The notes under the pieces are model-generated. The model was given only the letters and a program-made list of their open reading frames with translations. It had not been told where the DNA came from and made no database searches. Positions 20,474-32,257 of a stretch of 64,000 nt of DNA are shown piece by piece. The stretch is taken from the NCBI GenBank assembly GCA_020284085.1, contig JACEVL010000958.1, positions 124,001 to 188,000 of the forward strand, in the 5' to 3' direction. The stretch is from Aporrectodea caliginosa (taxonomy: Eukaryota; Annelida; Clitellata; Crassiclitellata; Lumbricidae). The translations under genes and the position numbers were made by a program. Position 1 is the stretch's first letter; every line of letters begins with the position of its first letter.

Positions 20474-21110
20474 CTTACATATAAAAGCCAGAGAAAATGA
20501 CGCAGTTATTTCGAAGACGAATGTCACGCAAGAGTTGTTGGAAATACAAGCCTTGTGCTTCTTAATAAGACCACAAGACAACATTGCTAATGCCACCGAC
20601 TACAGAGAGATAAAAATTAGTTATGTTGTGAGGCTTTGAAAGGCCGTCAGTCAGTAAGCATCGTTTTGAAAATTACACATACTGCACCAAAGAAGTTGCC
20701 AAATCGCATTGTGCAGTGTGCACTGTAGCGTCGAATCGTCTTGAACATAATTATCCTAGATTGTTTTCTTAAGTAGTGTAACTATAAATAGATAGTCAAA
20801 AGTATAATATACCATTGTACTACAAAGGTGTCCAAGCGCCTTTGAAAGCTGCCTAAAAGTCAACCATTTGTGCATTGAATGCAGCCATCGTGGACGTTTA
20901 AACGATAAGGTAATGTTATTCACTACATTAGATTAGATTGCAGGTCAATGGGTGCATAATATGCATACCCAAAAGTAGTTTGTAAATGTTCACGCATATG
21001 CCATACTAGACTTGTTGTTTCGAACACGTGACATCCCAATTTTGAAACTTAACGCTATTCTAGCACGAAGGTAACAGTTGAAATATTTAACTGAGTAGAT
21101 GTCAACTCAC

Positions 21111-21290
21111 AGTGTTTTGGTATATGTCTGAAGAGGTAACATTGGCATAAGTCGTGTCTTCCAGTTCTTTAAATTCGCTTACAGTATAGCGTGAACCGAA
21201 GTCTTCCTTAGTCATGCTCTCGCAAAGCAGCGTGCAGTCTCTCAAAGATATTGGATTATCTTCAGTTGGAAAATACGAACCCTGTGAAGC
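21111..21290 (-). CDS. Phosphatase D2 exon: central sheet
   Basis: The exon is phase 0-0, exactly 60 codons, with acceptor ttttag and donor gtgagt. It reads SYFPTEDNPISLRDC...RYTVSEFKELED..., the counterpart of D1 KYWPELGQPVVYGDI...DYAVRCIRC. A tail TTYANVTSSDIYQNT follows. Confidence 0.82.
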
Positions 21291-22195
21291 CTAAAATAAT
21301 AAACGTCTTGTTTTACTTCTTGACAAAACAAACCCTGAACTTAAAGTGTGGTTTCAAATAAATTGATGTATTCATATCGCTTCCTTTTCAATTTTTGGCT
21401 ACCACTACTGTTCATCCAGCATAAGTGTAAAGTGTGCTTGTAATAATTATGTTCGGTAAATTGATCCACACAATTGTCACGATAGTGCTATATTACTGAA
21501 GAAATATGCATGATCCCAAAACATGGTCATATTTCATATTAATACTGAGGTGGAATACAAAGGGACCTAAAAAAACATAGTCCCGCTGTGCAAGGCCATC
21601 TATGTACCAGTACTGTTAGGTGGGGGTTAATAGTCTAATGTTCAGAAGTAGAAGTTGTTTAAATTTCAACTGAAATGATAGCTTAATTAGCATTGTCTAA
21701 TCCTGGACAGTTTTAAATAAACAAGCAGAGGATTATAAATAATTATATATTTTGGAGTTTGTAGGTGGGCACGCGAGCGTTTTTTTTAACAGGATGAGAT
21801 GAGACACACTAAGGATATCAGCGGGAAGATTGGTCCAAACAGTGGCACCATTTATCTTAATAGAGAATTTACGAATGTTAGTGTAGGCAAGATAGGTCCA
21901 TAATTGGAGGCTGTCCTAGTACTGTATGGATAAGTAGCCGAGTCGATGTTAAAATGGCCAGAGAAAGGCCTGTGGTAAGCGAAACATGAATTCATTAGTT
22001 TGCAATATTCTCATCTGATCTAATGTTAAGATGCCGTGGAGGAGGTAAAGTTTAGCAGTCTTGTAATAAGATTCAGTAATAAGTCGAACGGCTATCTCAT
22101 GGAAAATAATTAAACGTGTAAATCGCGATGGGTAATTTATATGAGATGCGCGATAAAAAATACCTATATTTCTGGCCAGTTTAATTGATATTTAC

Positions 22196-22312
22196 CTGTG
22201 TTGGATCGAGGAATATCATTACGGCACAGCTTTTCTCTCTACGCAGTTCCCATAAATTCGTGAAAGGATCGGCAGGTTGTGTAGCTATGTAGGCATCTTT
22301 CAACTTCCAGTT
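22196..22312 (-). CDS. Phosphatase D2 exon: YIATQ motif
   Basis: The exon is phase 0-0, 39 codons, with donor gtaaat. It reads NWKLKDAYIATQPADPFTNL then WELRREKSCAVMIFLD. YIATQ corresponds to FIATQGP in D1, here without the Gly of QGP. C-A-V-M-I-F-L is the family's hydrophobic strand. Confidence 0.88.
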
Positions 22313-22737
22313 CTGTTCCAAAAATAAGAAACAAGCATAATATTATAAGCTTAAGTCTAATTAAAAATACAAGATTTTATTAAATCTCTAATAAATAATT
22401 AGAATTTATCTTGGAAGAAATTGCTGGATTAATGTAAATTTAGCCTATAGTAATAAGCTTACTTTTGAACTGTCACCTTTGATTCATGCATTTTACAGTT
22501 GCGGTCTAATAACACTGGTGCCAATTATAATATCACCAGATAAAGTTGAACGATCAGTGCTACAGATTAGCGAGTTCAGATTACTCCATCTCACCTTGTC
22601 CCAAGATAACTGGAAACCACGTTCAGATACCCCAAGGATTGGTTGAAGCCGATTTCATCGAACCCTCTACGACTTCAGGTTACCCTCAAAACATTTACTT
22701 TTTGCTTATTCAAATACTTTTTACAGTATAGTTAGAG

Positions 22738-22774
22738 TTTAGGGTTAGGGTAGACCCCCTATAGGGTTAGGGTA
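22738..22774 (+). repeat. Short TTAGGG-like interstitial repeat
   Basis: TTTAGGGTTAGGGTAGACC and TATAGGGTTAGGGTATG flank a few bases. This is telomere-type sequence, far too short to be a telomere. Confidence 0.5.
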
Positions 22775-23047
22775 TGTATTATTATGTCATGCACTTTCAA
22801 CTAGTGTTTGAGCGGTTTTAATACAATTAACATTTATGTGGCTGTTCTACTTACTTTAAAATTCGAAACTGTCAGGCATACATAGACGAGTTGAGAAGAA
22901 TTAGAATTTATTTTTAATTGTCAGGCTACTTAGTTGCGTATTTCTATCTCTGCGCAATCTTACTTTATGCATAATCTTACGGTTACATAATTCTACCTTT
23001 GGGAATTAGTGTTACCGTTGGGTAATCTTATCTTTCCATATGCCTAC

Positions 23048-23118
23048 CTTGACAACAACTGAATTCATGTCATTCATCTCGGTTTGCGCAACAACGTTTG
23101 AACAGACACGGTATTTGT
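23048..23118 (-). CDS. Phosphatase D2 exon (RV strand), diverged
   Basis: The exon is phase 1-0, 71 bases, with acceptor tgtttcag and donor gtaggc. It reads KYRVCSNVVAQTEMNDMNSVVVK in four short segments matching D1 SNRVVLS...YINASYVQ in position, phase and nearly in length. Only RV is well kept. Support comes mainly from phase and position, so confidence is moderate. Confidence 0.6.
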
Positions 23119-23707
23119 CTGAAACAGTTAGTTATTTGGTTAAAACAGTTAATTTAGCAGTATGAAATCTTAAAGATATTAGCAACACATATTAACATAA
23201 TAGTAATATAATTCTAATATGTAGTATGTTATTCGCAATTTAAATGTCTTATTTGATCATCTCGTGACCGTACTATTGTTAGCCTAAATCCTATCGTTAA
23301 GGCACAGACCTTCGTTGAAAAACTGTACGCAAGATAATTTACATAAGAACTTAATTATCAACTTTATATCCATACGCATTAAAATACAATGTGTAGAAAA
23401 TGTTTATCGTATCAACATAAGGTTATCAATCTATTAAACATACGCGAAACAGCGATTTACGGCAGTACACGGGCACGCATCAAAGATGAGCAGAAAATAT
23501 TAATGGCTACAGCAAAGCAAATGATGTGAATCCTGATTTGCATTATAACAACAAGTATGGCAAAAGATAACCTGTTTCCTCTGGATCCGTTTGTACTTGT
23601 TCAATTGACTACAAAATAACAGAAATAATTTACTTTTAAATTCTTAACTGCACCTGAATACCGTGTAATTAATCAGATTAGTTGTCAAAGCACTTTTTGA
23701 ATATAGT

Positions 23708-25100
23708 TGTGTAGCGACCGTGCCGCCCTCTAGCGGTCGATCGTGATGTTGCGGAAACGGGTTGTCAGATAAGTCATATTTGGAATGGATTCGAACCTGT
23801 GTCCGGGCAAAGGAGGAAGTGCGGAGTGCCTCTATTTCCTTATCCCGCTTAGGCACCATCAATTGTCGCAACCGGGCACTTCGTCTAAGGCCTCTAACTA
23901 GCGGTGCTACCGAGTGGTGAGTAGCGGCGCTCTCATCAAATACCAGGGATTCAACATCGGACATATTGTACGCGGATTCTGCTGTCTGCAGACCAATGCA
24001 TGCCGATGCATCCGGGTTCTTATCCTGCGCAACATCATAATGAGCGCTAAGTTAAGCTTCTATTTGGTGTAATTTGTTCACCATCAATGCTAGTATTTCC
24101 GATTGTTCTTCTTGGCGTCTAACCAGACTTTGCCAAAGGTCACCACTTAGTTTATCATTAGGCAAAGATGATTCATCTTGCGCCATTTTAATATATTTAA
24201 TTATGAATAAAATCAATAGGACAATCAGTTCACAATTATAGACCGCGCCCTCTATCGGCGTAAAATATCTATTGTTCAGTGTCCGATCACACAACAATAA
24301 CTATAGTCGTCAACAATAACATATCCAAATTATTAATCAGTATTATTAATTACATACACAATCATTAGAATTCGAACCAGAGTACAAAGTAACATAATCT
24401 TCTGACCTTTATACCAAAGAAACCTTGAAGACGAAGTCTTCTTCTACGCTAACACCAGTGCTCCGGTAGAAAGAATTGTTTCACAGAAAAGCGGATGTTC
24501 TCCGGTATCTAACCCTCAACCGAAAACTCAGGAACAGTTGTGGTCCTAATGCGTCACTGCAATCTTCCCGCTCTCTGGTCGTCAATCGAACAGAAGCCTT
24601 TTCGCGCCAAAACTACTCTGTCATAGCTCAAAGTACTGGCGAAGGTCCATCTCTCACGACGACCAAACTTCAACTGCTCCCTTGCACTGCACGCATCCAC
24701 TCAGGAACTGTTGTGGTCCTAGTGCGTCGCTATTGTCTGTTGGCCTCTCCTGTCTTCAATTGGCGCCAAGCTTTCCCCGCCAATTCTGCTGTACATCGGC
24801 TAGTACTACAGACAGAGGTCCCACTCCTTCAACGATCGTACGGCAACTATAACTGACCTGCCTGCATACAGCGCTCTCGCCTTATAATTTTGTATAGCCT
24901 TGGGCTGCCGCCAAAACTCGCATGCATCGATGCTCAGCCAAGAGCAAGAATATTGGCGCGAAACCCGGCCTCAGAAACGGATAAATAATTCCCGCGCTGC
25001 TATGGCAGAGGTCTCTTAAATGCTCAACAGAAAAAGGCGCCATCTCGCAGGATTACACAGCAAAGAGAAAAGGCGCCAACCCGTGCCAAGGTTCGGCACA
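23708..25100 (-). repeat. Solo LTR of a related gypsy family
   Basis: On the minus strand it starts TGTGCCGAACCTTGGCACGG, with the same hairpin layout as the 3' LTR at 2951. It ends CCGCTAGAGGGCGGCACGG...CTACACA, matching CGCTAGAGGGCGCCACG...TTCACA. Its length (1393 bp) fits the other LTRs. It contains remnants of the LTR-encoded frame (MAQDESSLPNDKL at 24180; NPFPQHHDRPLEGG near 23740, like TFPQQYVQSLEGA). I see no clear target duplication. It sits in a D2 intron of the phosphatase gene, same strand. Confidence 0.7.
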
Positions 25101-25298
25101 GTTTACTTAATATCTTTGCATGATAAACTACTATGAAGCACCTCTTTACACTGGCACTTACCTCTGTGCTATGCAGAAATACGAGTTTTACGTATTGCCT
25201 TTCCTTATGTTATTATTATAAAAATTAAAATTGAAAGTTTAGCGGGTATCTCCCAGCCTTTTTAAATATCACGATGTTTCGAGCTAGCTTTAGCTTAC

Positions 25299-25342
25299 CC
25301 AACAGCCTATGTTTCATGGCTACTTTTACTAATGAGTCGACG
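25299..25342 (-). CDS. Candidate small D2 exon (KHR motif)
   Basis: The exon is phase 2-1, 44 bases, with a strong acceptor (tttttctttcatcttag) and donor gtaagc. It reads VDSLVKVAMKHRLL and joins in phase to (D)KYRV, resembling the KNRY...YDxxRV region of phosphatases. The preceding phase 0-2 exon was not found, so this call is tentative. Confidence 0.45.
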
Positions 25343-25904
25343 CTAAGATGAAAGAAAAATGCAAATGCACACGTTTTTTTTATAGCGACCGTATGGCATC
25401 GACCATGGTTATTTTTTGATGAATTTATGGGGTGAGATCATTCAACATGGTTATCCGTTTAAATTGGCGCCACGTCATTTTAGGTCCCAGTGTGCGAACA
25501 ATGCTAGTCCGAGATTCATATCTCTCAAACAAGCCACGATCAGGGGTAGAAGAGCGATCTGACCGCACTCTTGGTGCATGACACGTACGCTCAAACTAAT
25601 GTAGCTAACTGGGCAGTTGCCGATTTAATCAATTTACTCCAGCCATGTGGGTCTTTATGTGATCTGAGCCTCTGTGCTTCGGACACCAAAAGACTAGGTC
25701 AAAGTGCCTTTTGAAGGCTTCATAAAACAGGCATAATTTGGAATTGACTAGCATGGCACGAATATAATATTCGTAATGAAATCATGTTCAGTCTGTACAT
25801 ACTACTGTAGAAATCACCAGGTTAAAACATATGCATTTTGGATAGTGGCGCCATAAGGCGTGTTTATTACCTTCATGACTATAGCCTGTTCTAATTAAGC
25901 ATAC

Positions 25905-26054
25905 CTGAAACTGTTTCTCAAGAGTTGATTTTCCAGAGGCTGCATCGTTTGCCTGCAATTGCTTGTTCTTCGACAGAAATTGTCCGGTTGGAACAACGGT
26001 GTTTCCAATCTCGAAGGCAAATAGAAGAACATTGTGCACGAAAAGGTATTGCGC
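25905..26054 (-). CDS. Phosphatase D1 last exon (QYLFVH helix)
   Basis: The exon is phase 0-0, 50 codons, with acceptor tttattag and donor gtatgc. It reads AQYLFVHNVLLFAFE, the conserved QYxFxHxAL helix that closes a phosphatase domain. The linker ends STLEKQFQ, which leads to D2. Confidence 0.92.
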
Positions 26055-26084
26055 CTAATAAATAAACAATTGGAATTCTAAATT

Positions 26085-26981
26085 CAGTGTTGTATCAATT
26101 ACATTTTGATTGTAATTCAATTTTAATTGCAATTACATGCTTGTAAATGTAATTGAATTACAATTACAATTACTTGATTGTGAAAGTAATTGAATTACAA
26201 TTACATTTTGATTGTAATTCAATTACCAATTACTTTTCAATTATTCCTTTCAAATTAACAAATTATTTTTAAAAAATTCGATAATTTTTTTATTTTACTC
26301 TATTTTAAACTAAAACATCCAATGGGCCAATGGCCTGTAAATTGTAATAATTATATACGATTAATTGTATTATAAGTTTGTCAGGTATCCAAAATACGAT
26401 TTACAATTATCATCTATTATAACAAGTTAGAGTTTATTTGATTTTTAGGAGTAGAAGTTTTTCAAAATGATAGTCTGTTAGAGAACTTAGTTGATTGCAC
26501 CTGGGTGAGTGAGTCAATTCGTCCAGCTAAAGAGACGCTCAACTGAAACTGAAGATGGAAGCTCTGTTTTCTGTAGGCAGCGCAGTAAACTAGCTAAGAA
26601 TGAGTAATGACTGCATGGATAGTCTGATAATAATGGTCAGCCCTTGCCCTTGGGGTCTATCAAAGTGTGCTGTAACTTGTGAGAGAGATGTAAGTATAGA
26701 ATAATGTTAACAATTATGTTGCCACGCAAACATAATGTAAAGCAGTTTATTGAATTAAACGGGTGGCCCAGGTCAACCCGGCAGGCTGTCATCTTTGCTG
26801 ACTTTAAGAAAGTAATTTGTAATTGACACTTCATTCAATTACAGATTACATGCAATATTGTAATTGAAATACAATTACAATTACTGGACTTAAAATGTAA
26901 TTCAATTACAATTACAATTACATAGATTGTAATTCAATTACGTAATTCAATTACATGTATTTCAATTACTGAACAACACTG
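26085..26981 (+). mobile_element. hAT-like MITE with AATTGTAATT arms (hAT-3)
   Basis: The ends are CAGTGTTGT...ACAACACTG, with flanks tctaaatt and tctaaatg (7 of 8 bases alike). The arms are built of AATTGTAATTCAATTAC repeats in inverted orientation. I see no transposase. It ends 31 bases upstream of the acceptor of the D1 exon at 25905-26054. Confidence 0.85.
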
Positions 26982-27517
26982 TCTAAATGCCAGGTTGAGA
27001 ATAAATAGTCGACCGGTTTCTGAATTTTTGGCAAATAAACCGTTTTAGATAGTTACGAAACAACTGCGATCCTATTGAATAATTATAACTAACAATTTTC
27101 TCACGCAAATAAGTTTTACTAAAACTAGTTTATAGTTTGTGAAGATGTGATCATTTAAATATGTGTCTAACTGGTTCCATCATTATGGAGTATTTCATAA
27201 AGATAATTATAAAAAGAATTTCATTTATTTTATATAACTCATCTATCTAGGCATAGGCACAATTGATAAATATAGACTATCGCAGAATTGTTTAAGGAAC
27301 AAAACAAATATCGAATCCCTTCAAGACCACAACAAGCAGATCGCATAAATTGCTGTGCAATTCAAGTCATTTAGAGACAAATGGCAGGAAGCCAAATACT
27401 TAAACAGATACCCAATAAATTATAGCTTAGCCAGCCATAAATATAAATTCGCTCCTCACACGAAATGTAAACTGTAGAATAGGAGAGCCAGATTTAAACA
27501 GAAGTAGGTCTACCTAC

Positions 27518-27653
27518 CAGGTTTTGAATCATTTGCGGCCTTTGATCTCGAAGATATTGTAGACAGTCGAGTATTCTGACATCGTTCTCTACCTTCTCTT
27601 GTTCAAGTAGGTAATCAATGGCAATGAATGCACCAGTCCTTCCAGCGCCTGCA
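27518..27653 (-). CDS. Phosphatase D1 exon: P-loop arginine half
   Basis: The exon is phase 2-0, 136 bases, with acceptor catag and donor gtaggt. It completes the Ser of HCS and continues AGAGRTGAFIAIDYLLEQ, then RILDCLQYLRDQRPQMIQNL. It supplies the Arg of C-X5-R and the Q-loop region. With the previous exon the signature is VHCSAGAGRTG, the consensus except Ala for Val, so D1 should be catalytic. Confidence 0.97.
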
Positions 27654-28061
27654 CTATGTACCATACAACTAATGATAAACCTCAATGTCTGTAATCCACA
27701 ACAGCTTCTAAAGTTTCTGATAATTGATCAAAGAAGTGTTTATTGTGGAGTATTATACCGCTGGTTTTGCTTATGTACACATTGTACAGCGCTCGTGAAT
27801 AAGCTGGTGCCCAGCGCGTGGCTTTCGAGTGGCGCTTTAGAAGTTTGGAGATTACGGCTCCTGTTGAAAAATTGCTTTAATATTTGAATTTGAATCCATA
27901 AGAAACTGAATTTAGATGATAATAGAAACGGTCGGGCCTTAGCGATTAGCAAGGACGTGTGCCAAGCGCTAAAACTTGTACGAATTTGGATAGTCTGAAT
28001 ACGCTCTCGGGCGGAAGTTTTCCTATGATTTTGAATGTTAGAAAACACAATAGATATTTAC

Positions 28062-28207
28062 CTGCAGTGTACCACCGTATACCTATCCGGTTTCATTAGA
28101 CGACGAACTATGCGATAGATTGTAAGAAAACCTTTGATATCACTAGGAACATCATGATCAGGCCAAGAAAGATAATGAAGTTGTTGCAATTCAACAGTTT
28201 CTGATTT
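28062..28207 (-). CDS. Phosphatase D1 exon: WPD loop and catalytic Cys
   Basis: The exon is phase 0-2, 146 bases, with acceptor catttttag and donor gtaaat. It reads TVELQQLHYLSWPDHDVPSD and ends DRYTVVHC plus two bases of Ser. It carries the general acid Asp (WPDHDVP) and the nucleophilic Cys. The intron within HCS is a classic position in phosphatase genes. Confidence 0.97.
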
Positions 28208-28315
28208 CTAAAAATGAAGCATACACAGTTGTTCCTAATAAAACTACGCAAGTATAATTATACCCATTTGGATGCAGAAAACGTTTAGGAATTATATTTT
28301 TTGATCAATCAGCAG

Positions 28316-28611
28316 TGCCGGCGCCATGATTTCAGGTTTGGGGGCTAAAGCTCCAAACCTTCCCTTTTGTCCCCTTCCTTGTGATTTGCAGTGATTTCCC
28401 ACTTTTTGGGGGCTGAGCCGCAGTTATGGGGGCTTATCCCCTAGCCACCCTGGCGCCGCCCCTGGGCGCCAGAGGGATGGGGGCTTAGCCACTAACTGCG
28501 GTTCAGCCCAAAATGGGAAATCATTACATATCACAGGGAGGAGGAGACAAAAGGGAAGGGCCTGGAAACTTTAGCCCCCTGGCGTGAACAACACCTCCAC
28601 TGTTCTTGATG
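28316..28611. repeat. Foldback repeat (two inverted MITE copies)
   Basis: A 150-bp unit running from CAGTGCCGGCGCCATG to CTGGCGCCGCCCCTG is followed at once by an inverted, diverged copy ending CCACTG. Both carry GGGGGCTAAAG, TGGGAAATCA and ACAAAAGGGAAGG. It would form a long hairpin. CAGTG/CACTG ends suggest hAT-type MITEs, but I see no target duplication. Confidence 0.6.
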
Positions 28612-29111
28612 ACATGGTCGGCTTAAATTAACGTTATTGATAACGTTGATCTACCACGAGTTTTGTGCCAAATACATAAATAATTAATTATAATATAAAG
28701 ACCGTTACTATAAGGAAGCACAATTTACACTAATGATTTTGCACTGATTCCTTATCGAGTGTTCATTAGTTAGTAATAAAACTGGTACTTAACTGTGTTG
28801 TACGCCTAGAAGTCAATTTTCTGCAATTGCATGTATACAGAGAAAACCAAGGCTAATTTTCACTGACTACCGATTGGTATACACAAAGCTACAGTGACTT
28901 CTGCATATACAGAGTGAATCCAAAAACTGTCCGGTCTCCCCCTTGCATGGTTACAAGTCGTTACGTTTTGTGAATAATGAGGATCTTACCGCTTCCTCTG
29001 CCATAAATTTACTCTTGCACGCCGAAGATTCTTTAGCACTGGTTCTGATTTATGAAAGAGGTTTTTTGCTGGCTTCAGCTCTGATTTGATTAATATAATA
29101 GTAATATAATA

Positions 29112-29360
29112 TCTTTTCTTTTATGAAGCGCCTGACAAATGCACTGCGCTGTACATTTACATGTTATAACAATTAAACAATTCACAAGAACACAAAATAA
29201 TGACAGAAGACATACTGTAAATCTTAACTACTAACAGAACAGACAGCCTCCAATACACGGCGCTAATATCAGCCTATGGAGCATGTCGCCTACGACACTC
29301 GATCTCAGGACCTCTCGCTCTCTATGCCAGTGTGTTATCCAATGCGCTATCGCCCCCATT
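29112..29360 (-). repeat. tRNA-derived SINE-B, copy 2
   Basis: On the minus strand it has box A TAGCGCATTGG, box B GAGATCGAGTGTC (weak), then TTAGCGCCGTGTATTGGAGG and CTGTCTGTTCTGTTAGTAG as in the copy at 15905, and a 3' end AGGCGCTTCATAAAAGAAAAG. Confidence 0.75.
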
Positions 29361-29602
29361 GAAGATATCTCTAGAACTTTAGAGTCGCATCATTTTCATC
29401 CGGCTTGCATCCAAGCATTGGAGCCTTCGTTAGAGATTCAAAGAGGAACTATATAAATATTATGTTACGAAATAGAATTACCATAAATATGGGCCTACAT
29501 AATGTCAGGATACAGACTCCCAATCCACTAACAGTAGACTTTTCTTACAAAAACACGCTCTGTCTTCGAGTTGATCCTTAATGAAAGTTTTGGTGCTCAT
29601 AC

Positions 29603-29725
29603 CTTGGAACATCGAATGCATCTGACGGCGTAGTCCGGCCAAGACTTTTCTGATGTTAGAGTCACAGTTATGTCTCCGTAAACCACTGGCTGGCCAAGCT
29701 CCGGCCAATACTTCTCACATTTTTT
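29603..29725 (-). CDS. Phosphatase D1 exon: KCEKYWPE
   Basis: The exon is phase 0-0, 41 codons, with donor gtatga. It reads KKCEKYWPELGQPVVYGDIT and ends PDYAVRCIRCSK, matching the family motif KCxxYWP...YG(D/N)I...(D)YxxR. The acceptor is inferred at atgaag, just before the Lys codons. Confidence 0.95.
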
Positions 29726-30379
29726 CTTCATAAAACATGCGCAAGTGATAAAAAGTAAGACTATTTTTGACTTTTGTAATTGATTATTCCAATATATCAT
29801 TAACCCATTAGTGCCGACGGTCCCTTTTTAGGGACACAAAGTTATAAAATTCCAGTCTAGCGTACAAGAGCCGCAAATTGATAGGGTCTTTTTGCTGTAC
29901 TTACTAATGTCCATAGAAATATTTGAAACATTCTATTTCAAGATACTTAAATATTCTATACTTAAATATGACGTCAGAAACTTCGCCCGCGAGAAATTTC
30001 ACAAATGATGAATTCCTCTCGAAAGTGAGCGTTTTTCTAATAAATGATCTCAGTAAATTGAATAAAATGATTGATGCTTATGAAGTACAACTATTTAGCT
30101 TGTGCAGGAATACTTTTGTTTCATATTTGTCGTGTTCTTATTCTTTACTGTGCTGTGTTGAAAGTTTGTCCCTAAAAAGGGACTGTGGGCATTAGACGAC
30201 ACAGTATTTTCTTAGATGCAAACATGGCTGCGTGTATGTGTTTTGATGACTGGAGCTTATTGTATCCACTGGTTATAGCATTATTTCAATGCCAGACGTT
30301 GCCCTATATAGAAAAATTATTTTCGTGTTTTTAAAATATTTAGTTTTTACTAAAAAAAACGAGTTTTGCTGTCAGTGAT

Positions 30380-31616
30380 GTCCTCAGTGCTCTCGAGGAT
30401 GACCCCGACATTTTTTGCGCGGACATTTACATAACTCAGCCAGAGACTGGAATAGCAATGACAGAGATAGCGCAGACGAAGAAGACAATAGGCCCAAACT
30501 GCCGATGTATCACCAGACAATCTATGTGGGAAATAACTACGTGCTCAAGGAGAGGCAAAAGTATTTCGTCATATTCGCGAGACGGAGCGTAACCTTTGGG
30601 AGACAATGACATGATGAGCAGCCCACGGATATGGTGCAAGTAAGTTTCTTGTTACATACAACAAATCCTATTTTGACATCATATAAGGACGTAAAGGGCT
30701 AGAAGGGAAATGTGAATGGACCAGGTCGAGTACTTAGAAAATATCTTACATGAAAGAAACCTAAAATCTTTCGATAACGGTTATCAACATTCACAGTATC
30801 TGAGCACCATTCGTACTTGTGTTTTCAGCCACCGAAAAAGCAGATTCGATAGCCACGTGGTACCGGTGCTCGATCTTCCGGTCGATCACGTTGCTTCGAC
30901 CGATTATTCTGCTCCTCCATCGACATCTGAACAGTCTCATCTTGCCACCACAGAGAAAATCTCGTCATAACCATTGCTCAAGAGACTGTCTCTAATGGGG
31001 ATTGGTGGAACTGGGACAGTACGAAGTAACAGACTTATGGATTGTCCCTTATCTTATTTGTCGGAAACTGCTCGTGGGACATACGACTACAAATAAGAAG
31101 CCAGTAGTCACAGTGGGCTTGTGCGTTGGAAGGACAGTTGTCCTGATACCTTGGCATCCAACTGCAAGGGGTTCATCACATTGCCTAAGTCAAAAGTTGG
31201 TCTAATGCAGTAAAAGCCAGATTTGAGATAGACCAGCTTTCCTAATATCACGATACAATAAAACCATGGGGGCCGGGATGGTCTTGATCACAACATTGAA
31301 CAGTATACAATTGGTATACATACGCATCCGTAAGTGGCACTGGCCTATTATCGCCTACTTGTTTCAGGTCTCCATGCACAACGCCTGGCAATTGTACCGC
31401 GAATCTCCAGCTGCAACTGAGCACCCTTTATCCCATCTGCAGTTTATAAGAGCAGTTTGTGCTGTTTATTATGCAAAGTATTCCATGTCACCAGTTGAGC
31501 GTCCTCTGCAGGCTTGCAACCGGACTGCCCTTGCGTGTCGCTCTCCGGCTGAAGTCAGGTTCGATGGCCAAGGGCATTTCATTCAACTCAAAATAGATGC
31601 GCCGTGTACAACATGA
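30380..31616 (+). pseudogene. piggyBac (PGBD-like) transposase remains
   Basis: Fragments include SADEEDNRPKL near 30480 and, near 31290-31580, RIRKWHWPIIAYLFQVSMHNAW and LYRESPAATEHPLSHLQFIRA (each part of a longer run), then VRFDGQGHFI. These match the DDE domain end of piggyBac transposases (KKWWWPIFAYLLDVSVVNAW type). Several shifts and stops make it non-functional. Confidence 0.75.
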
Positions 31617-31846
31617 GAGTATATTATAAAAATTTGTCAAATGCTGTGTTGGCCTACACCTTGATTGTTTTACTGGTTTCATACACAAAATTGCCGAAAT
31701 AAATGTGTTCTGCTGAAACAGTATTGACTTTTGCTAGCTATTTGCCATTTTCACCAGCATTTCCATAGTTACATTTAGACAGATGTGTTATCCGCTGGTT
31801 CTGACATTTCTAAATGTTACTGTTCATCTGTCTATATGCTATTTTT

Positions 31847-32257
31847 CATAGTTGTTAAAAACGGTAAAATCAAAATTAAAAACGGATAAAAACGTCGTTT
31901 TATTCAAAAAAATAAAAACCGAAAAAACGGGAAAAACGGAAAAGAAAGTAATTCGCATTTTGGATAACTTCGAAATTCAAATAACTTTATAAATTTTATT
32001 TCTTATACTCTGCTGTTTATTTCTCAACTGATGACACTAAATAGTGTCACTTAAACTAGATGAATCCTTGAAATGACAGAGACATGTAAGAAATATCAGA
32101 CAAAAATTAAATTAAACACATAATAACAGACGGTAAATAAATAAATAAAGTTACATAAAAAATAAAAAACGGAAAAAAACGTGACGAAAAATAAAAAAAC
32201 GAAAAAACACGTTTTTGGGGAAAAATTAAAAACGAAAAAAACTTTTTTACAACTATG
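31847..32257 (+). mobile_element. Small hAT-like MITE nested in the piggyBac relic
   Basis: The ends are CATAGTTGT...ACAACTATG with the 8-bp duplication ctattttt on each side. The interior is A-rich with repeated AAAAACGGAAAAAACG words. There is no coding frame. Confidence 0.8.

Noticed and set aside
22608..22665. Possible D2 exon reading NQSLGYLNVVSSYLG
   Set aside because: It ends in phase 2 while the next exon needs phase 0, and the exon at 23048-23118 fits better.
22738..22774. Telomere
   Set aside because: Only four TTAGGG-like units, inside unique sequence.
24476..24856. 126-residue plus-strand frame
   Set aside because: It lies antisense within the solo LTR and has no recognisable domain.
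26093..26250. AATTGTAATT repeats as a regulatory or centromeric satellite
   Set aside because: They are the inverted arms of a hAT-type MITE, with matching arms at 26820-26975 and a target duplication.
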